Source: a virus
Length of the DNA: 64,000 nucleotides
Virus record (IMG/VR): IMGVR_UViG_3300025117_000005
Location: 1-64,000 of that record
Strand: one strand, 5' to 3'
Positions 34,486 through 42,495 of this stretch are shown here, piece after piece. Position 1 is the first letter of the stretch. Each line of letters begins with the position of its first letter. The notes under the pieces are model-generated. The model ran no database searches and was not told the DNA's origin. It saw nothing but the letters and a program-made list of their open reading frames with translations. The translations under genes and the position numbers were made by a program.

Positions 34486-35342
34486 CAGAGAACCACCTTT
34501 CTGACGTTGGTGATCTTGCGGTGATTGACTTCGACCACGGCGTAACCGATTTCTATAGGGTCGTACTCGGCCATCTCGCTGTAAGAGGACACGTTTTCAC
34601 CGAATGTTTTCAGGAAAGAACCTGAATTCACGTACCAACGTGCATCGGGATGAATATACCCCACGTTAGCCGGATACCCCGTGTAATGCTCTTGGATGTG
34701 AGGAGTATATTCCAGACCACGCAACTCTGTGTCCAGGTACAGCGTAGGCTCCGGCACTGAAACGATGAGCCTGTGTGTGTGTCCCTTTGCCATCAGGGAA
34801 CAGCAGCCGTTTTTGTTTTTAAGGTGCTGCTTGAGTTGGAGTTTCTCGTTAGCCAACCGGCGTACAGGGTCATCGGCGATAGACCGGATCAGCCTCTTCC
34901 CATGCGTGAAGAATCCCTTAAAATAAAGCCCGTGCTTGTCTTTGAAGTGGACCACACAGGAGAACCCGCCGTATTGTACCTTGAGATTCTCGCAGGTGAA
35001 CTTCGTAATATCACCGATCTTAGGGGAAAGCCTGTGCGTGTGGTTGCCATAAAGTATCGTGATAAGGCGTCTCGCCTTCGCTACTGGCCGTAAGTCAGCC
35101 TCGACTACCCTCTGCTGTGCTAAAGGATCTTCGATGAGCGTTTCCGGGGTGTACCGTGGATCGTCGATCCAGTACGCTTCCTGCTCGTCACCCATATGGA
35201 TCAGGAAGCGATTCTTGGCCTCCAAGACGTACTGGATCATTGCAAGGTAGCCCTTCTTGTATTGCAACACGTTACCTTCCTGGTTATCTCCAGCCAGGAC
35301 TAATTCAAAGCTATCAGGCACATATTGCTCTAAAATTCGCAT
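34485..35342 (-). CDS. Divergent metallophosphoesterase-like protein
   Basis: 285 residues. Motifs in family order but degenerate: AGDNQEG (18-24) where DxH is expected, MGDEQEAY (50-57), YGNHTHR (98-104, Thr replacing the usual Asp/Glu), FFTHGKR (145-150) and KGHTHR (186-191). The His motifs are kept while the first metal motif is DNQ, so one metal site may be altered. The gene lies between terminase and portal. It may be an active phosphoesterase on nucleic acid or nucleotides. Good Shine-Dalgarno GAGGAGGT, 11 bp upstream. Confidence 0.65.
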   Translation of the reverse strand: MRILEQYVPDSFELVLAGDNQEGNVLQYKKGYLAMIQYVLEAKNRFLIHMGDEQEAYWIDDPRYTPETLIEDPLAQQRVVEADLRPVAKARRLITILYGNHTHRLSPKIGDITKFTCENLKVQYGGFSCVVHFKDKHGLYFKGFFTHGKRLIRSIADDPVRRLANEKLQLKQHLKNKNGCCSLMAKGHTHRLIVSVPEPTLYLDTELRGLEYTPHIQEHYTGYPANVGYIHPDARWYVNSGSFLKTFGENVSSYSEMAEYDPIEIGYAVVEVNHRKITNVRKVVL

Positions 35343-35607
35343 TTATAAATGACCTCCTCATTGAATGTTCTCGGCAAGTTATACAACCCATGTGCCCCGC
35401 GTCCATTTCTTCATGCATGGGCCACCCGCAGTGTATACATCGACCTTGTTGCCTCCTACGTAGCTTTTGCCTCCTTGATGCCGATTGAAAGAACTGATAG
35501 CATTTCTGACACCTAACGTGAGGAAAACCATGCCTATCTTTTCCACATTGGACACACAGTCCCTTCCTTCGCCTTTTCCAATACGTCGCCTTGCTGTGCC
35601 CAGGCAT
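35314..35607 (-). CDS. Double zinc-finger, Arg-rich protein
   Basis: 97 residues with two similar halves: CVQC ... CQKC (18-36) and CIHC ... CITC (57-78), joined by a very basic stretch (SRRQKLRRRQQGR). The pattern suits a nucleic-acid-binding zinc protein, possibly HNH-like, although no His-Asn-His set is visible. It starts 1 bp after the terL stop and overlaps the next gene by 29 bp. Confidence 0.6.
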   Translation of the reverse strand: MPGHSKATYWKRRRKGLCVQCGKDRHGFPHVRCQKCYQFFQSASRRQKLRRRQQGRCIHCGWPMHEEMDAGHMGCITCREHSMRRSFINANFRAICA

Positions 35608-37521
35608 CTATGTTCGTCCCTTCATGCGGATGCCGGAAATCTGCCCGGAGGCGACTACAATAATCGGGCTAAGATAATCAACCCGGTGATACAAGGACGC
35701 GGCTTGAAATGCGAACTTGCCAGACATTCCGAAGTGATCGCCCCCGCTCCCAACGCAGTAGTAATGCGTCATGTATTTCTTCTTCCCGTGCGCCCCAATT
35801 TTTTCTTCTATGGTCTTCTTGATGCTTATGTGCTGTTGGATGACCTGCTCCATCTCTTCCTCATGCTCTGGAATTTCCAAGCCACCCGAATTAAGAAAAT
35901 TAAAATACGCATCCAATGCACCCGCCTTGTCCTCCACAATCTTCGCCACCCATATCTCTTCACCGGACGGCTCCTTTTCTTTGTCGGTCCACTTAAAACC
36001 GAGCATAGGATCATCAAAGTTTGCGATAGTGGAATGGTTTACCCACACTTTCGGGGATGGCTTCAGGTAATCGAGTTGAAAATTGTGTGCATCATTTCCG
36101 GAGGGTTCGGCATCCACCACACACAGGACCACATGAAATTTCTCCATTAACTCGTTGAGCCGCCCGGGTTGCGGGTACATCTTGCCGTCATTACCTGTCG
36201 TAAATGTCTTGAACGCTTCGCTGTCCGGTGAAAACTCGGCCCATACTACTTGCCACTGACCAATAGGGAATTGCTCTGATTTCGTGTGTGGCCGTAACCG
36301 CCACACAGTCGCGTAGGCCCCCTGGTCTACCCCCATCACATGCACATATCCGGATTCATACCCAAACTGAAGACCTGGGGTTTTAGCTGCCTCAAACACG
36401 TCTATCGTCAAACCACTTTTCTTGTCTTCGTAAGGAATGCCCAGGGTATGATGGTGAAAATACAAAACTGAATTCTGGTCCCGTTCCCGCATTACTTCAT
36501 GAACAGAAGAGGAATACCCCCAAGGAATACGATAGCCACGCACCCCCTCACCGTAGCGGGTTACCGTGTCGTAATATTCCTTCCTCATCGGAACCCACTC
36601 GCAACGATGAATCTTCAGGGGATCAGATGGACGCCACTTGCCGATTTCCGAAAAGTCAAGTTCTTCGTGACAATGAAGGCACATATAAAAAGGCTCGCCC
36701 TTCCTGGTATGCCCTTTTTCATAGTAATTCCCCATTGACTCGGGATAACTCATCTCCTGCCAGTGGTTGCAGCGGCTACACTGGATCATAAATACGTGTT
36801 GATCGCTCAGTTCATCGTAATCTTTCGAGACCCCCCAATCGGACTGCTCCGGTGTAGAAAACTTCAGGAACATGCCCCGCTGTGTCTTGGACCGAAAGAA
36901 TGGGGATGCCTTTAACCGTGATTCTGCCTGCTCTGCGACCTGCCGATCCTCTGTACGGTCCCATTCATCACCGACGACGATATCACCCGGCACCGTGGTG
37001 ACGGCCTTTATGTTTTGGCGACCACCAATATACAGGCCGGCACGGCCAAACTTCTTTAACTGGATTTGATCGATCTCCCCATCTTCCAATAAGTCTTCGA
37101 GGAACTTGTTTTCCCGAATAAGATCTCCCAGCCTGTCCGACGAAAACTGGCTGGCCTTGGTGCTGGTTTCCAGGGTGTAGATAACGGTAGGGAACCTCGA
37201 CATTTCTATACCCTGATCTGATTTATAGTAGTACGGCATTAAGGCGTACTGCTCCAAGAACAGGATAATCTTGAGTAGCCTCACAAACGTATCGCCCACC
37301 TGAGACCGTTTCGTATCTACCTGGCGGGGGTGATCGTCGTTCAGAAGTTGAATCTGCCACTCGAACCCAGCAAACTGGATAGGATTTCCCTGATAGCGAT
37401 AATACCTCACGGCCCGTTCAGCGTAGGTCAGCGAGAAGTCCCTTTGTAGGGCGTCGATATGGGATCTGAAGACGCGCAAGACGTGATCTATGGATTTTGG
37501 TACTTCAGATTGAAACGGCAT
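35608..37521 (-). CDS. terL: Terminase large subunit (GpA-like)
   Basis: 637 residues, close to lambda gpA. ATPase: adenine/Walker-A-like segment DTKRSQVGDT (69-78) and Walker B IVVGDEWD (181-188). A zinc-finger pair (CSRC ... CLHC, about 248-284) follows, as in the GpA family. Nuclease domain: MGVDQG with the first Asp, LCVVDAEPSG with the second, and a C-terminal GMSGKFAFQAASL. It should drive DNA packaging and cut concatemers. Family membership suggests cos-type ends, though pac-type members exist. Coupled by TAATG to the gene before it, but separated from terS by a 2-kb cargo. Confidence 0.9.
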   Translation of the reverse strand: MPFQSEVPKSIDHVLRVFRSHIDALQRDFSLTYAERAVRYYRYQGNPIQFAGFEWQIQLLNDDHPRQVDTKRSQVGDTFVRLLKIILFLEQYALMPYYYKSDQGIEMSRFPTVIYTLETSTKASQFSSDRLGDLIRENKFLEDLLEDGEIDQIQLKKFGRAGLYIGGRQNIKAVTTVPGDIVVGDEWDRTEDRQVAEQAESRLKASPFFRSKTQRGMFLKFSTPEQSDWGVSKDYDELSDQHVFMIQCSRCNHWQEMSYPESMGNYYEKGHTRKGEPFYMCLHCHEELDFSEIGKWRPSDPLKIHRCEWVPMRKEYYDTVTRYGEGVRGYRIPWGYSSSVHEVMRERDQNSVLYFHHHTLGIPYEDKKSGLTIDVFEAAKTPGLQFGYESGYVHVMGVDQGAYATVWRLRPHTKSEQFPIGQWQVVWAEFSPDSEAFKTFTTGNDGKMYPQPGRLNELMEKFHVVLCVVDAEPSGNDAHNFQLDYLKPSPKVWVNHSTIANFDDPMLGFKWTDKEKEPSGEEIWVAKIVEDKAGALDAYFNFLNSGGLEIPEHEEEMEQVIQQHISIKKTIEEKIGAHGKKKYMTHYYCVGSGGDHFGMSGKFAFQAASLYHRVDYLSPIIVVASGQISGIRMKGRT

Positions 37522-37847
37522 TACTTATCTTCCCTCTTCGTGTACCACTCAGTAGTCTCCGGGGTCATAATCAGTGCAGAATGCTGATACATTCGGTCCA
37601 ACAACAGGAGGGCGAGTTGTCGTGCCCGCCCCATAATCGTGTTCGCATCCTGCGGAAACCTCGGATAGTTGATCAACCCCACAACAAACCCCGTTTCCTC
37701 GCCGCCAGTATAGATGAATTTCGTGGGTTCTACGGTGACGCATAGCCCCTCATGGTAGCAACTCTCACGGCATACCTGCTCTGCAACCGCTATAGAACCA
37801 CTCATGTAAATTTTTGCCCAGAAAGTTGTTTCTACTTCGACTCGCAT
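37521..37847 (-). CDS. Conserved-looking phage protein, unknown
   Basis: 108 residues from ATG 37847 (AGGAGG, 5 bp spacing). It contains CRESCYHEGLCVTVEPTKF and FVVGLINYPRFPQD; three Cys lie close together (27-37). The sequence has the look of a single-domain alpha/beta protein. No function known; it lies between the ATP-PPase and terL. Confidence 0.6.
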   Translation of the reverse strand: MRVEVETTFWAKIYMSGSIAVAEQVCRESCYHEGLCVTVEPTKFIYTGGEETGFVVGLINYPRFPQDANTIMGRARQLALLLLDRMYQHSALIMTPETTEWYTKREDK

Positions 37848-37856
37848 CACTTCCTC

Positions 37857-38642
37857 CTAAACAAAACAAACACCCGAATTACAGTAAAGACCCGAATCAA
37901 AAAGCGTAGGCTCTTTTGAGAAATCAACCTTGTCCAGTGGGATGCAGGATTTATGGAGCCATGCATAAGGATCGAATTCTTGAATCTCTTTCTCGAAGTC
38001 AATGGCCTTTTGAAATTCATCGGGATAATTTTGTTTCAGTTCGCTCCATTGATCATCTGTCTGGTTTGGACACATCCAACACCGTGACCGAGGAGGAGTC
38101 GGCCAGCCCATTGATTCTACAATCGAAATTGCCTGTTGGCGGGTAAGAGGAAAGTCTTTACACAATGGGAGTCTGACAAGTCCATTTTTACCGTCATCTG
38201 TTACCATTATTCGTTGTGCCCGTCGCCACTCATCCATACTAAATCCGATCCACTTTATGTACTGTTTCCGAGTAATTGAATGTTGACGGCTTAAATATCT
38301 ATCTATCGGCCTGACTTTCCAACGGCCTGAACAAAATCCACCCAACTTCCCGACATTGCCGGTTTGATCAGACCACGCCCCCACAAGAAGCGTTTCCCCC
38401 TCATGCCAGTCCTTCCCATCCGGCCTTCCTTTGTACCAATCGTGCCCTACTTTCTGCACTTGAATCCCCACGCCCAAAAGGGCAGGTTCGACAATGGCAT
38501 CAAGGTATTTCCATGTAGCAGCGCATTCTCGCCCGGTATCTGCAATAACCACAATATCGGGCTTCGGCAATTTTCCTTGGACGATCAGGGCCGCAATCGC
38601 CGTGCTTTGAGTGCCTCCACCGGAAGAGAAAACTTCGATCAT
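37857..38642 (-). CDS. PAPS reductase-like ATP-pyrophosphatase
   Basis: 261 residues from ATG 38642 (ATGA overlap with the previous gene). The PP-loop SSGGGTQST (6-14) and VIADTGRE that follows are hallmarks of the adenine nucleotide alpha-hydrolase superfamily that includes PAPS reductase and sulfur-modification enzymes. A Cys pair, CWMCPNQTDDQW, near 195 and a terminal CNSGVCFV may bind metal or take part in redox or sulfur chemistry. Phage members of this group are common and their substrates unknown; base or tRNA sulfur chemistry is a guess. It is the third gene of the cargo between terS and terL. Confidence 0.75.
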   Translation of the reverse strand: MIEVFSSGGGTQSTAIAALIVQGKLPKPDIVVIADTGRECAATWKYLDAIVEPALLGVGIQVQKVGHDWYKGRPDGKDWHEGETLLVGAWSDQTGNVGKLGGFCSGRWKVRPIDRYLSRQHSITRKQYIKWIGFSMDEWRRAQRIMVTDDGKNGLVRLPLCKDFPLTRQQAISIVESMGWPTPPRSRCWMCPNQTDDQWSELKQNYPDEFQKAIDFEKEIQEFDPYAWLHKSCIPLDKVDFSKEPTLFDSGLYCNSGVCFV

Positions 38643-38962
38643 TGCTTTGCCCTCACTATCTTGAACCCCGCACCCTCTGGGAGCCGAATCGTCATATCCC
38701 AATCCAGCGTGTGAATCTTGTCACCCATCTGTATCCGGTCACGCATCAGGAACTTGAGACGAGCAACCCCTGGATCAGACACGTCTAACTCCGTCCCGAT
38801 CATTTTCCGGTCAATAAGGAAGGTTGAAAGCCCTGCACTATCCGTCCCCTTAACCTCCACTGAATAGTTCGCCATGGAGTCAAGGGAACCCTTGCAACCG
38901 CTTCCAATTACGGCGATCAGGATACACAAGCCGATCAGTAAGGTGGCAGCCCTAATCGCCAT
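38639..38962 (-). CDS. Small exported (possibly lipid-anchored) protein
   Basis: 107 residues with an N-terminal signal (AATLLIGLCILIAVIGSGC). The Cys at residue 23 could be lipidated, but the lipobox GSGC is atypical, so a transmembrane anchor is the alternative. The rest is a small beta-rich domain (YSVEVKGTDSAGLSTFLIDRK, IHTLDWDMTIRLPEG). Near-perfect Shine-Dalgarno AAGGAGGTGAAAC. It overlaps the protease gene by 11 bp, so the two are made together; it may be a partner, substrate or inhibitor of that protease. Confidence 0.65.
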   Translation of the reverse strand: MAIRAATLLIGLCILIAVIGSGCKGSLDSMANYSVEVKGTDSAGLSTFLIDRKMIGTELDVSDPGVARLKFLMRDRIQMGDKIHTLDWDMTIRLPEGAGFKIVRAKQ

Positions 38963-39830
38963 GTTTCACCTCCTTCTCTGCATCTTTCTTCTGTGACTTC
39001 AGCCAAGCCTCGTGATCGGGAGCGTTAGGATCGAACAGCATGGCCCACCCGGTATCAGTCAGCCACTTATATATCCGGGATATTGGGATGATATAGTTCA
39101 TATGGTAGACGGCATTGGGTGCCCAGTTCGCCCAGGTCACCGCAATTCGACTTGGTATCCCTATAAACTCCCTGCTATCAGCCAGAAACGCACCCCCGCC
39201 ACTGTTCCCGAACACAGCTGGCGCGTTCAGCATCCAGTAAGGTAAGTTCTCAATTTCGTCATTCAAGGAAGCGATTTGACCACTGGTGGGAAACGGGGAC
39301 CGACCCAACCCCGCACCACAGACGAAGACAGACTGAAATATTCTGAGTTTTTCGACGGCATCCGCAGGTAATAGCTTCACGGTTAGACACCGTTCGTCAC
39401 TCCGTAATTTCAGTATGGCCAGGTCATGCTCTTTGTTCCACTCGACAATATCGGCCTGAATCAAGAGTGTGCCCGTAGAGACACTCATATTCTGGTACTT
39501 GAATATTTCCACCTCAATCGTTGCCCGAGTTTCCTTTTTTATCATCTTCTTCTTCAGGCTGTCCCACTGTTCCTGAATCTGAATGGCACCTTCGATCACG
39601 TGGTGATTCGTCAAGACATAGGTCGCAAAGCATCCCTCAACGCCTGGGACTTTGTTTGAGGCTATCATCACCCCGGACCCAACCCCCCCCGAGGCCCTGA
39701 CCCGTACCGTGGGATAGAGAATCTCTTTGTGTAAATCCTCCACGGAAGATGCGAAGCCAGTCACCGCAAAAGCTATAACGATCGTCATAGCAACGACAAA
39801 CACCGATAATCTGCTACTCAACCCCGTCAT
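38952..39830 (-). CDS. Exported trypsin-like (HtrA-type) serine protease
   Basis: 292 residues. A signal peptide (1-28, FVVAMTIVIAFAVTGFAS) directs it out of the cytoplasm. The triad is complete: His77 in TNHHVIEG, Asp136 in EHDLAILKL and Ser210 in GNSGGG. An oxyanion-loop-like GAGLGRSPF and a short C-terminal helix follow; there is no PDZ domain. Strong start (AGGAGGTGTCCAG). As a periplasmic protease it could change the host envelope, block superinfection, or process envelope proteins in lysis. An exported protease between terS and terL is unusual. Confidence 0.85.
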   Translation of the reverse strand: MTGLSSRLSVFVVAMTIVIAFAVTGFASSVEDLHKEILYPTVRVRASGGVGSGVMIASNKVPGVEGCFATYVLTNHHVIEGAIQIQEQWDSLKKKMIKKETRATIEVEIFKYQNMSVSTGTLLIQADIVEWNKEHDLAILKLRSDERCLTVKLLPADAVEKLRIFQSVFVCGAGLGRSPFPTSGQIASLNDEIENLPYWMLNAPAVFGNSGGGAFLADSREFIGIPSRIAVTWANWAPNAVYHMNYIIPISRIYKWLTDTGWAMLFDPNAPDHEAWLKSQKKDAEKEVKHGD

Positions 39831-40045
39831 CTGGACACCTCCTGTTGTGCTTTTGAATGCTTCCCCCTTCTTGGTTTACTTGCTTCCAGGTCATCCTTCG
39901 ACACGTAGGGGCAGTGATAATGCCCGTCCACTATTCTAAGGCTTCCGGCATGCTTGCATCCGGTTCTGTCGCAGACAGTTCTTGCCGTTCTGCGCCTTCG
40001 TTCAGAACAATAGAGCCAGATACTTTCTGTACAGGTTTCTTCCAC
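39827..40045 (-). CDS. Small zinc-binding-like protein nested at the end of terS
   Basis: 72 residues from GTG 40045, preceded by the strong site GGAGGGGGAA inside the terS gene, which it overlaps by 115 bp. A Cys/His set (TVCDRTGCKHAG ... DGHYHCPY) could bind zinc. Basic C terminus. The stop overlaps the protease start as ATGA, which supports the reading. Unknown function. Confidence 0.5.
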   Translation of the reverse strand: MEETCTESIWLYCSERRRRTARTVCDRTGCKHAGSLRIVDGHYHCPYVSKDDLEASKPRRGKHSKAQQEVSR

Positions 40046-40824
40046 TTCCCCCTCCTTTTGGCTTGCCTTACCTTTTTGTCCATTTCGTTTTCCTGCTCAC
40101 GTTGCTCCTGAGCCCGCACAAACAGCTTATACAGGTCACGATAGCCCTCTTCTAATGCCTCTCCGACCAGTACCTTAGCGTCTACCTTGAGCTTGAACGG
40201 TGCCAGGATCTTCGTCATATGCACCACAAACTCACTGGTAAAGAACTGTAGCCAGCGCTTGTTGAGCTTCCACATCTTCTCTGTATCGGACCGCTTTATT
40301 TGGTCCTGGGCAAGAATGAGGGACCTCGCCACATCTACGCTGTTCTTGTCTATCTTGTTCGAGTAGACGGCTAGGGTGATCGTGCGCCGCGCCCCGGTCA
40401 TAGCAAAATTTATGAACTCGTCCGGCTCCATTTTTTCTACTTCTTCCAGGCTTGCGGGTATGTCGGCGCTTAACCCCCACTGCATAGACTGTGAAGCCTT
40501 ATCCGTCCGGAGTTTCTCTAAGCGTCCGGAGATGGTTTGCTGGCTAACCCGGAAGAGTGCCGCAATCTCGGGCTGCGAGAAACCGATATCGGAGAGCACT
40601 TGCAGGTATACGTTTTTGAGGTGTTGGGACGTGAGGTTTTTGTGGAAGGCAACCCCATCCAGACAGGATTTGAGGGAGCTGCGGTCAATGTCCATAGTGA
40701 AGGCTTTGGCCGCGTCGGATAATTCCTCAAGAATCTTATCCAATGCCTTCTTGCGTGGCCCAGGTATGTTAGTGTGACCGATCCACGCCATGAGTTTTTC
40801 GTAAATAGTTTCGAGAGCGTTCAT
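39931..40824 (-). CDS. Terminase small subunit candidate
   Basis: 297 residues, long for a small terminase. A helix-turn-helix lies at about 82-108 (FSQPEIAALFRVSQQTISGRLEKL), then a helical oligomerisation-like region and a basic, acidic-ended tail. It opens the packaging block and follows a promoter. Alternative: a transcription factor for late genes. No Shine-Dalgarno is close to the ATG (GGGAG lies 12-13 bp upstream). Confidence 0.55.
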   Translation of the reverse strand: MNALETIYEKLMAWIGHTNIPGPRKKALDKILEELSDAAKAFTMDIDRSSLKSCLDGVAFHKNLTSQHLKNVYLQVLSDIGFSQPEIAALFRVSQQTISGRLEKLRTDKASQSMQWGLSADIPASLEEVEKMEPDEFINFAMTGARRTITLAVYSNKIDKNSVDVARSLILAQDQIKRSDTEKMWKLNKRWLQFFTSEFVVHMTKILAPFKLKVDAKVLVGEALEEGYRDLYKLFVRAQEQREQENEMDKKVRQAKRRGKWKKPVQKVSGSIVLNEGAERQELSATEPDASMPEALE

Positions 40825-40830
40825 GAAATT

Positions 40831-40859
40831 AATTTACTCCCAGTTAAGTGAAATGTCAA
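40831..40859 (-). promoter_or_regulatory. Promoter candidate for the packaging/head operon
   Basis: Minus-strand TTGACA (40854-40859), 17-bp spacer, TAAATT (40831-40836). The -10 ends only 6 bp before the terS ATG, so the transcript from it would begin at or next to the start codon and be nearly leaderless. Confidence 0.55.
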
Positions 40860-40872
40860 AAAAAAGCCACTC

Positions 40873-41301
40873 CTAAAAGTCATCAGTATCCAGAACAGGG
40901 GTCGCAGTGTCCGGCACAATACTGAGAATGAAGTTCTGGCTACACACCCACGTATTATTGTCAACATAAACTGGCAGATCATTCAGGTCCGGCCGTAATT
41001 CTTCGAAGTGAAGCATAGCAAAGATGTTCCAAGCAGCCTGAGCCAGATGGTCTTCATCACGCTTCCCTTCTTTGTACTGGTTCAGGTGACGCAAGGCCGA
41101 ATCCAGACAGCGGGACATCGGTATTCCCTTGGTCCAGTTGTGGTCATCGTACTTGGCTGCACCCCTCTCATATACGAGTGCCAGTCTACGCAATGCGATC
41201 GGGCTGATAAGATCGAAACGTCCCTTACCTTCTCTGGTATCGCGCTTCGCCCCCGTGGCAAACTCCTCACGTTTTCCGCTATCGTGCAGTACGTGTTCCA
41301 T
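40873..41301 (-). CDS. DUF5664 dATP/dGTP diphosphohydrolase-like (MazZ/MazG-type)
   Basis: 142 residues. The core GAKRDTREGKGRFDLISPIALRRLALVYERGAAKY, then HLNQYKEGKRDEDHLAQAAWNIFAML, is the DUF5664 family signature, an all-helical NTP pyrophosphohydrolase fold related to MazG; the E/D-rich helices bind Mg. Characterised relatives (MazZ) turn dATP and dGTP into monophosphates in phages that replace adenine by 2-aminoadenine. No PurZ is in this window, so that chemistry is not shown. Strong AGGAGGTG start. Placed between DNA-metabolism and packaging genes. Confidence 0.75.
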   Translation of the reverse strand: MEHVLHDSGKREEFATGAKRDTREGKGRFDLISPIALRRLALVYERGAAKYDDHNWTKGIPMSRCLDSALRHLNQYKEGKRDEDHLAQAAWNIFAMLHFEELRPDLNDLPVYVDNNTWVCSQNFILSIVPDTATPVLDTDDF

Positions 41302-41316
41302 GTGCTACTACACCTC

Positions 41317-41634
41317 CTAATTCAGGTTTGCCAGCAACCCCGTAGGTTGTGGTTGTGGCTGGATGTTCTGGTACAAGCATGTGGGGTCTTGCACCCTGTA
41401 AATGGGGATCATATCGAACAGCCGCCAAACCCACCAGATCCGGTACAGGCCCTTCATGTCCTTACCGAGCAAATGATGCTTCACCACTTCCTTGTCGAAT
41501 TCCTGACGCTTGCTGATAAAACAGGGCTTCCATCCTTGCGACCAATCCCGTGGTACGGGTTCTACCGATTTCACCGCACATACAGGGCATGGTCCTTGAC
41601 GCAGGTAACTCACTCCGCATGATGTACAAATCAT
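41317..41634 (-). CDS. N-terminal zinc-ribbon protein
   Basis: 105 residues beginning ICTSCG ... CPVC, a classic zinc ribbon of about 18 residues. The rest is Trp-rich (YRIWWVWRLFDMIPIYRV). No catalytic motif seen. Coupled by ATGA to the previous gene; function unknown. Confidence 0.6.
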   Translation of the reverse strand: MICTSCGVSYLRQGPCPVCAVKSVEPVPRDWSQGWKPCFISKRQEFDKEVVKHHLLGKDMKGLYRIWWVWRLFDMIPIYRVQDPTCLYQNIQPQPQPTGLLANLN

Positions 41635-41864
41635 AACTTGATTAACCTCCCTTCAGGTGAATCTGCGGGTTGGATAATAGGCGACTTGATTTTCTGCACC
41701 AGTGGTTGTAAGTGCGACCATGGCACGTAAATACACCCACATTTACAAATCACACCCCCGCTATTGGTGTCCTTGAGTATCCCGCCCCACTCCTTGTTCA
41801 AGTTGACCAACTTCTTCTTGCAGGCGGGGCATTGATCTGTCGGACTGATAGTAAAAGTGTCCAT
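41631..41864 (-). CDS. Small four-cysteine zinc-ribbon protein
   Basis: 77 residues from ATG 41864 (CAAGGAGTAGAT in front), 3 bp after the previous stop. CPACKKK (about 12-15) and CKCGC (about 40-44) form a zinc-ribbon pair. Unknown role. Confidence 0.6.
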   Translation of the reverse strand: MDTFTISPTDQCPACKKKLVNLNKEWGGILKDTNSGGVICKCGCIYVPWSHLQPLVQKIKSPIIQPADSPEGRLIKL

Positions 41865-41866
41865 AT

Positions 41867-42484
41867 CTACTCCTTGTGCGCTGTGACGATCGCGTTGCAA
41901 CTGCTCATAACGTTTTTGTCTTGGATGAAGTTCCCATTCGCAATCTTCGCCAAGTGGTACGACCAGAGCATGTATCCCCCGAGCTTTTCTTTTAATAACG
42001 CCGGGTACTCGCACGCAATATTATCCCGGCAGCACGGCATCAAGATGAGGTGCTTCGCAGCGGAGGCCAAATAGAGTTCCACAACACGTTTTGCGAGGTT
42101 CTTACATGGATGGACAGCGATAAAAATTAGGTCCGTTCCGTGGGGTCCCTTCACCATCTCCGTAAAGGATGCGTCAAAGATATTCGCGTTGACGTACCTG
42201 AATTTTTTCACAGCATCGTAATGCCTTTTGCGCACAGCAATGTCCACGGCCAGCGCCCCGACATTCTTGAAGAGATGCACAGCCAGGACGCTCGTCAGAG
42301 CGTTCCCCGCGCAGAGGTCGATGACAGTGAACTGCTTGTCCGGGTCTGCAAGGACGATAGGCTTGAGCAGCCGGATCATACCCATGGACTCCGTGATCTC
42401 CTTGGAGGGCTTGTTAATCAGGCCACAGGCGTTCATCACGTCCCCACTGCAACTCAGACTCAAGAAACGATCAACGTATCTCAT
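41867..42484 (-). CDS. SAM-dependent methyltransferase-fold protein
   Basis: 205 residues with a motif-I-like VIDLCAGNALTSVLAVHLF (about 54-72) followed by a motif-II acidic ALAVDIAVRKR, then FIAVHPCKNLA (in the motif IV position) and LILMPCC. The overall order is that of class I methyltransferases, and HPC in place of a DPPY or NPPY argues for an RNA, protein or small-molecule target rather than DNA N6. Start supported by ACGGAGGACAAG. Confidence 0.6.
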   Translation of the reverse strand: MRYVDRFLSLSCSGDVMNACGLINKPSKEITESMGMIRLLKPIVLADPDKQFTVIDLCAGNALTSVLAVHLFKNVGALAVDIAVRKRHYDAVKKFRYVNANIFDASFTEMVKGPHGTDLIFIAVHPCKNLAKRVVELYLASAAKHLILMPCCRDNIACEYPALLKEKLGGYMLWSYHLAKIANGNFIQDKNVMSSCNAIVTAHKE

Positions 42485-42495
42485 CTTGTCCTCCG

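Noticed and set aside
37857-38642. PAPS-reductase-like protein as DndC of a DNA phosphorothioation system
   Set aside because: No dndA, dndB, dndD or dndE-like gene lies nearby, and the C-terminal cysteines differ from the DndC pattern I know.
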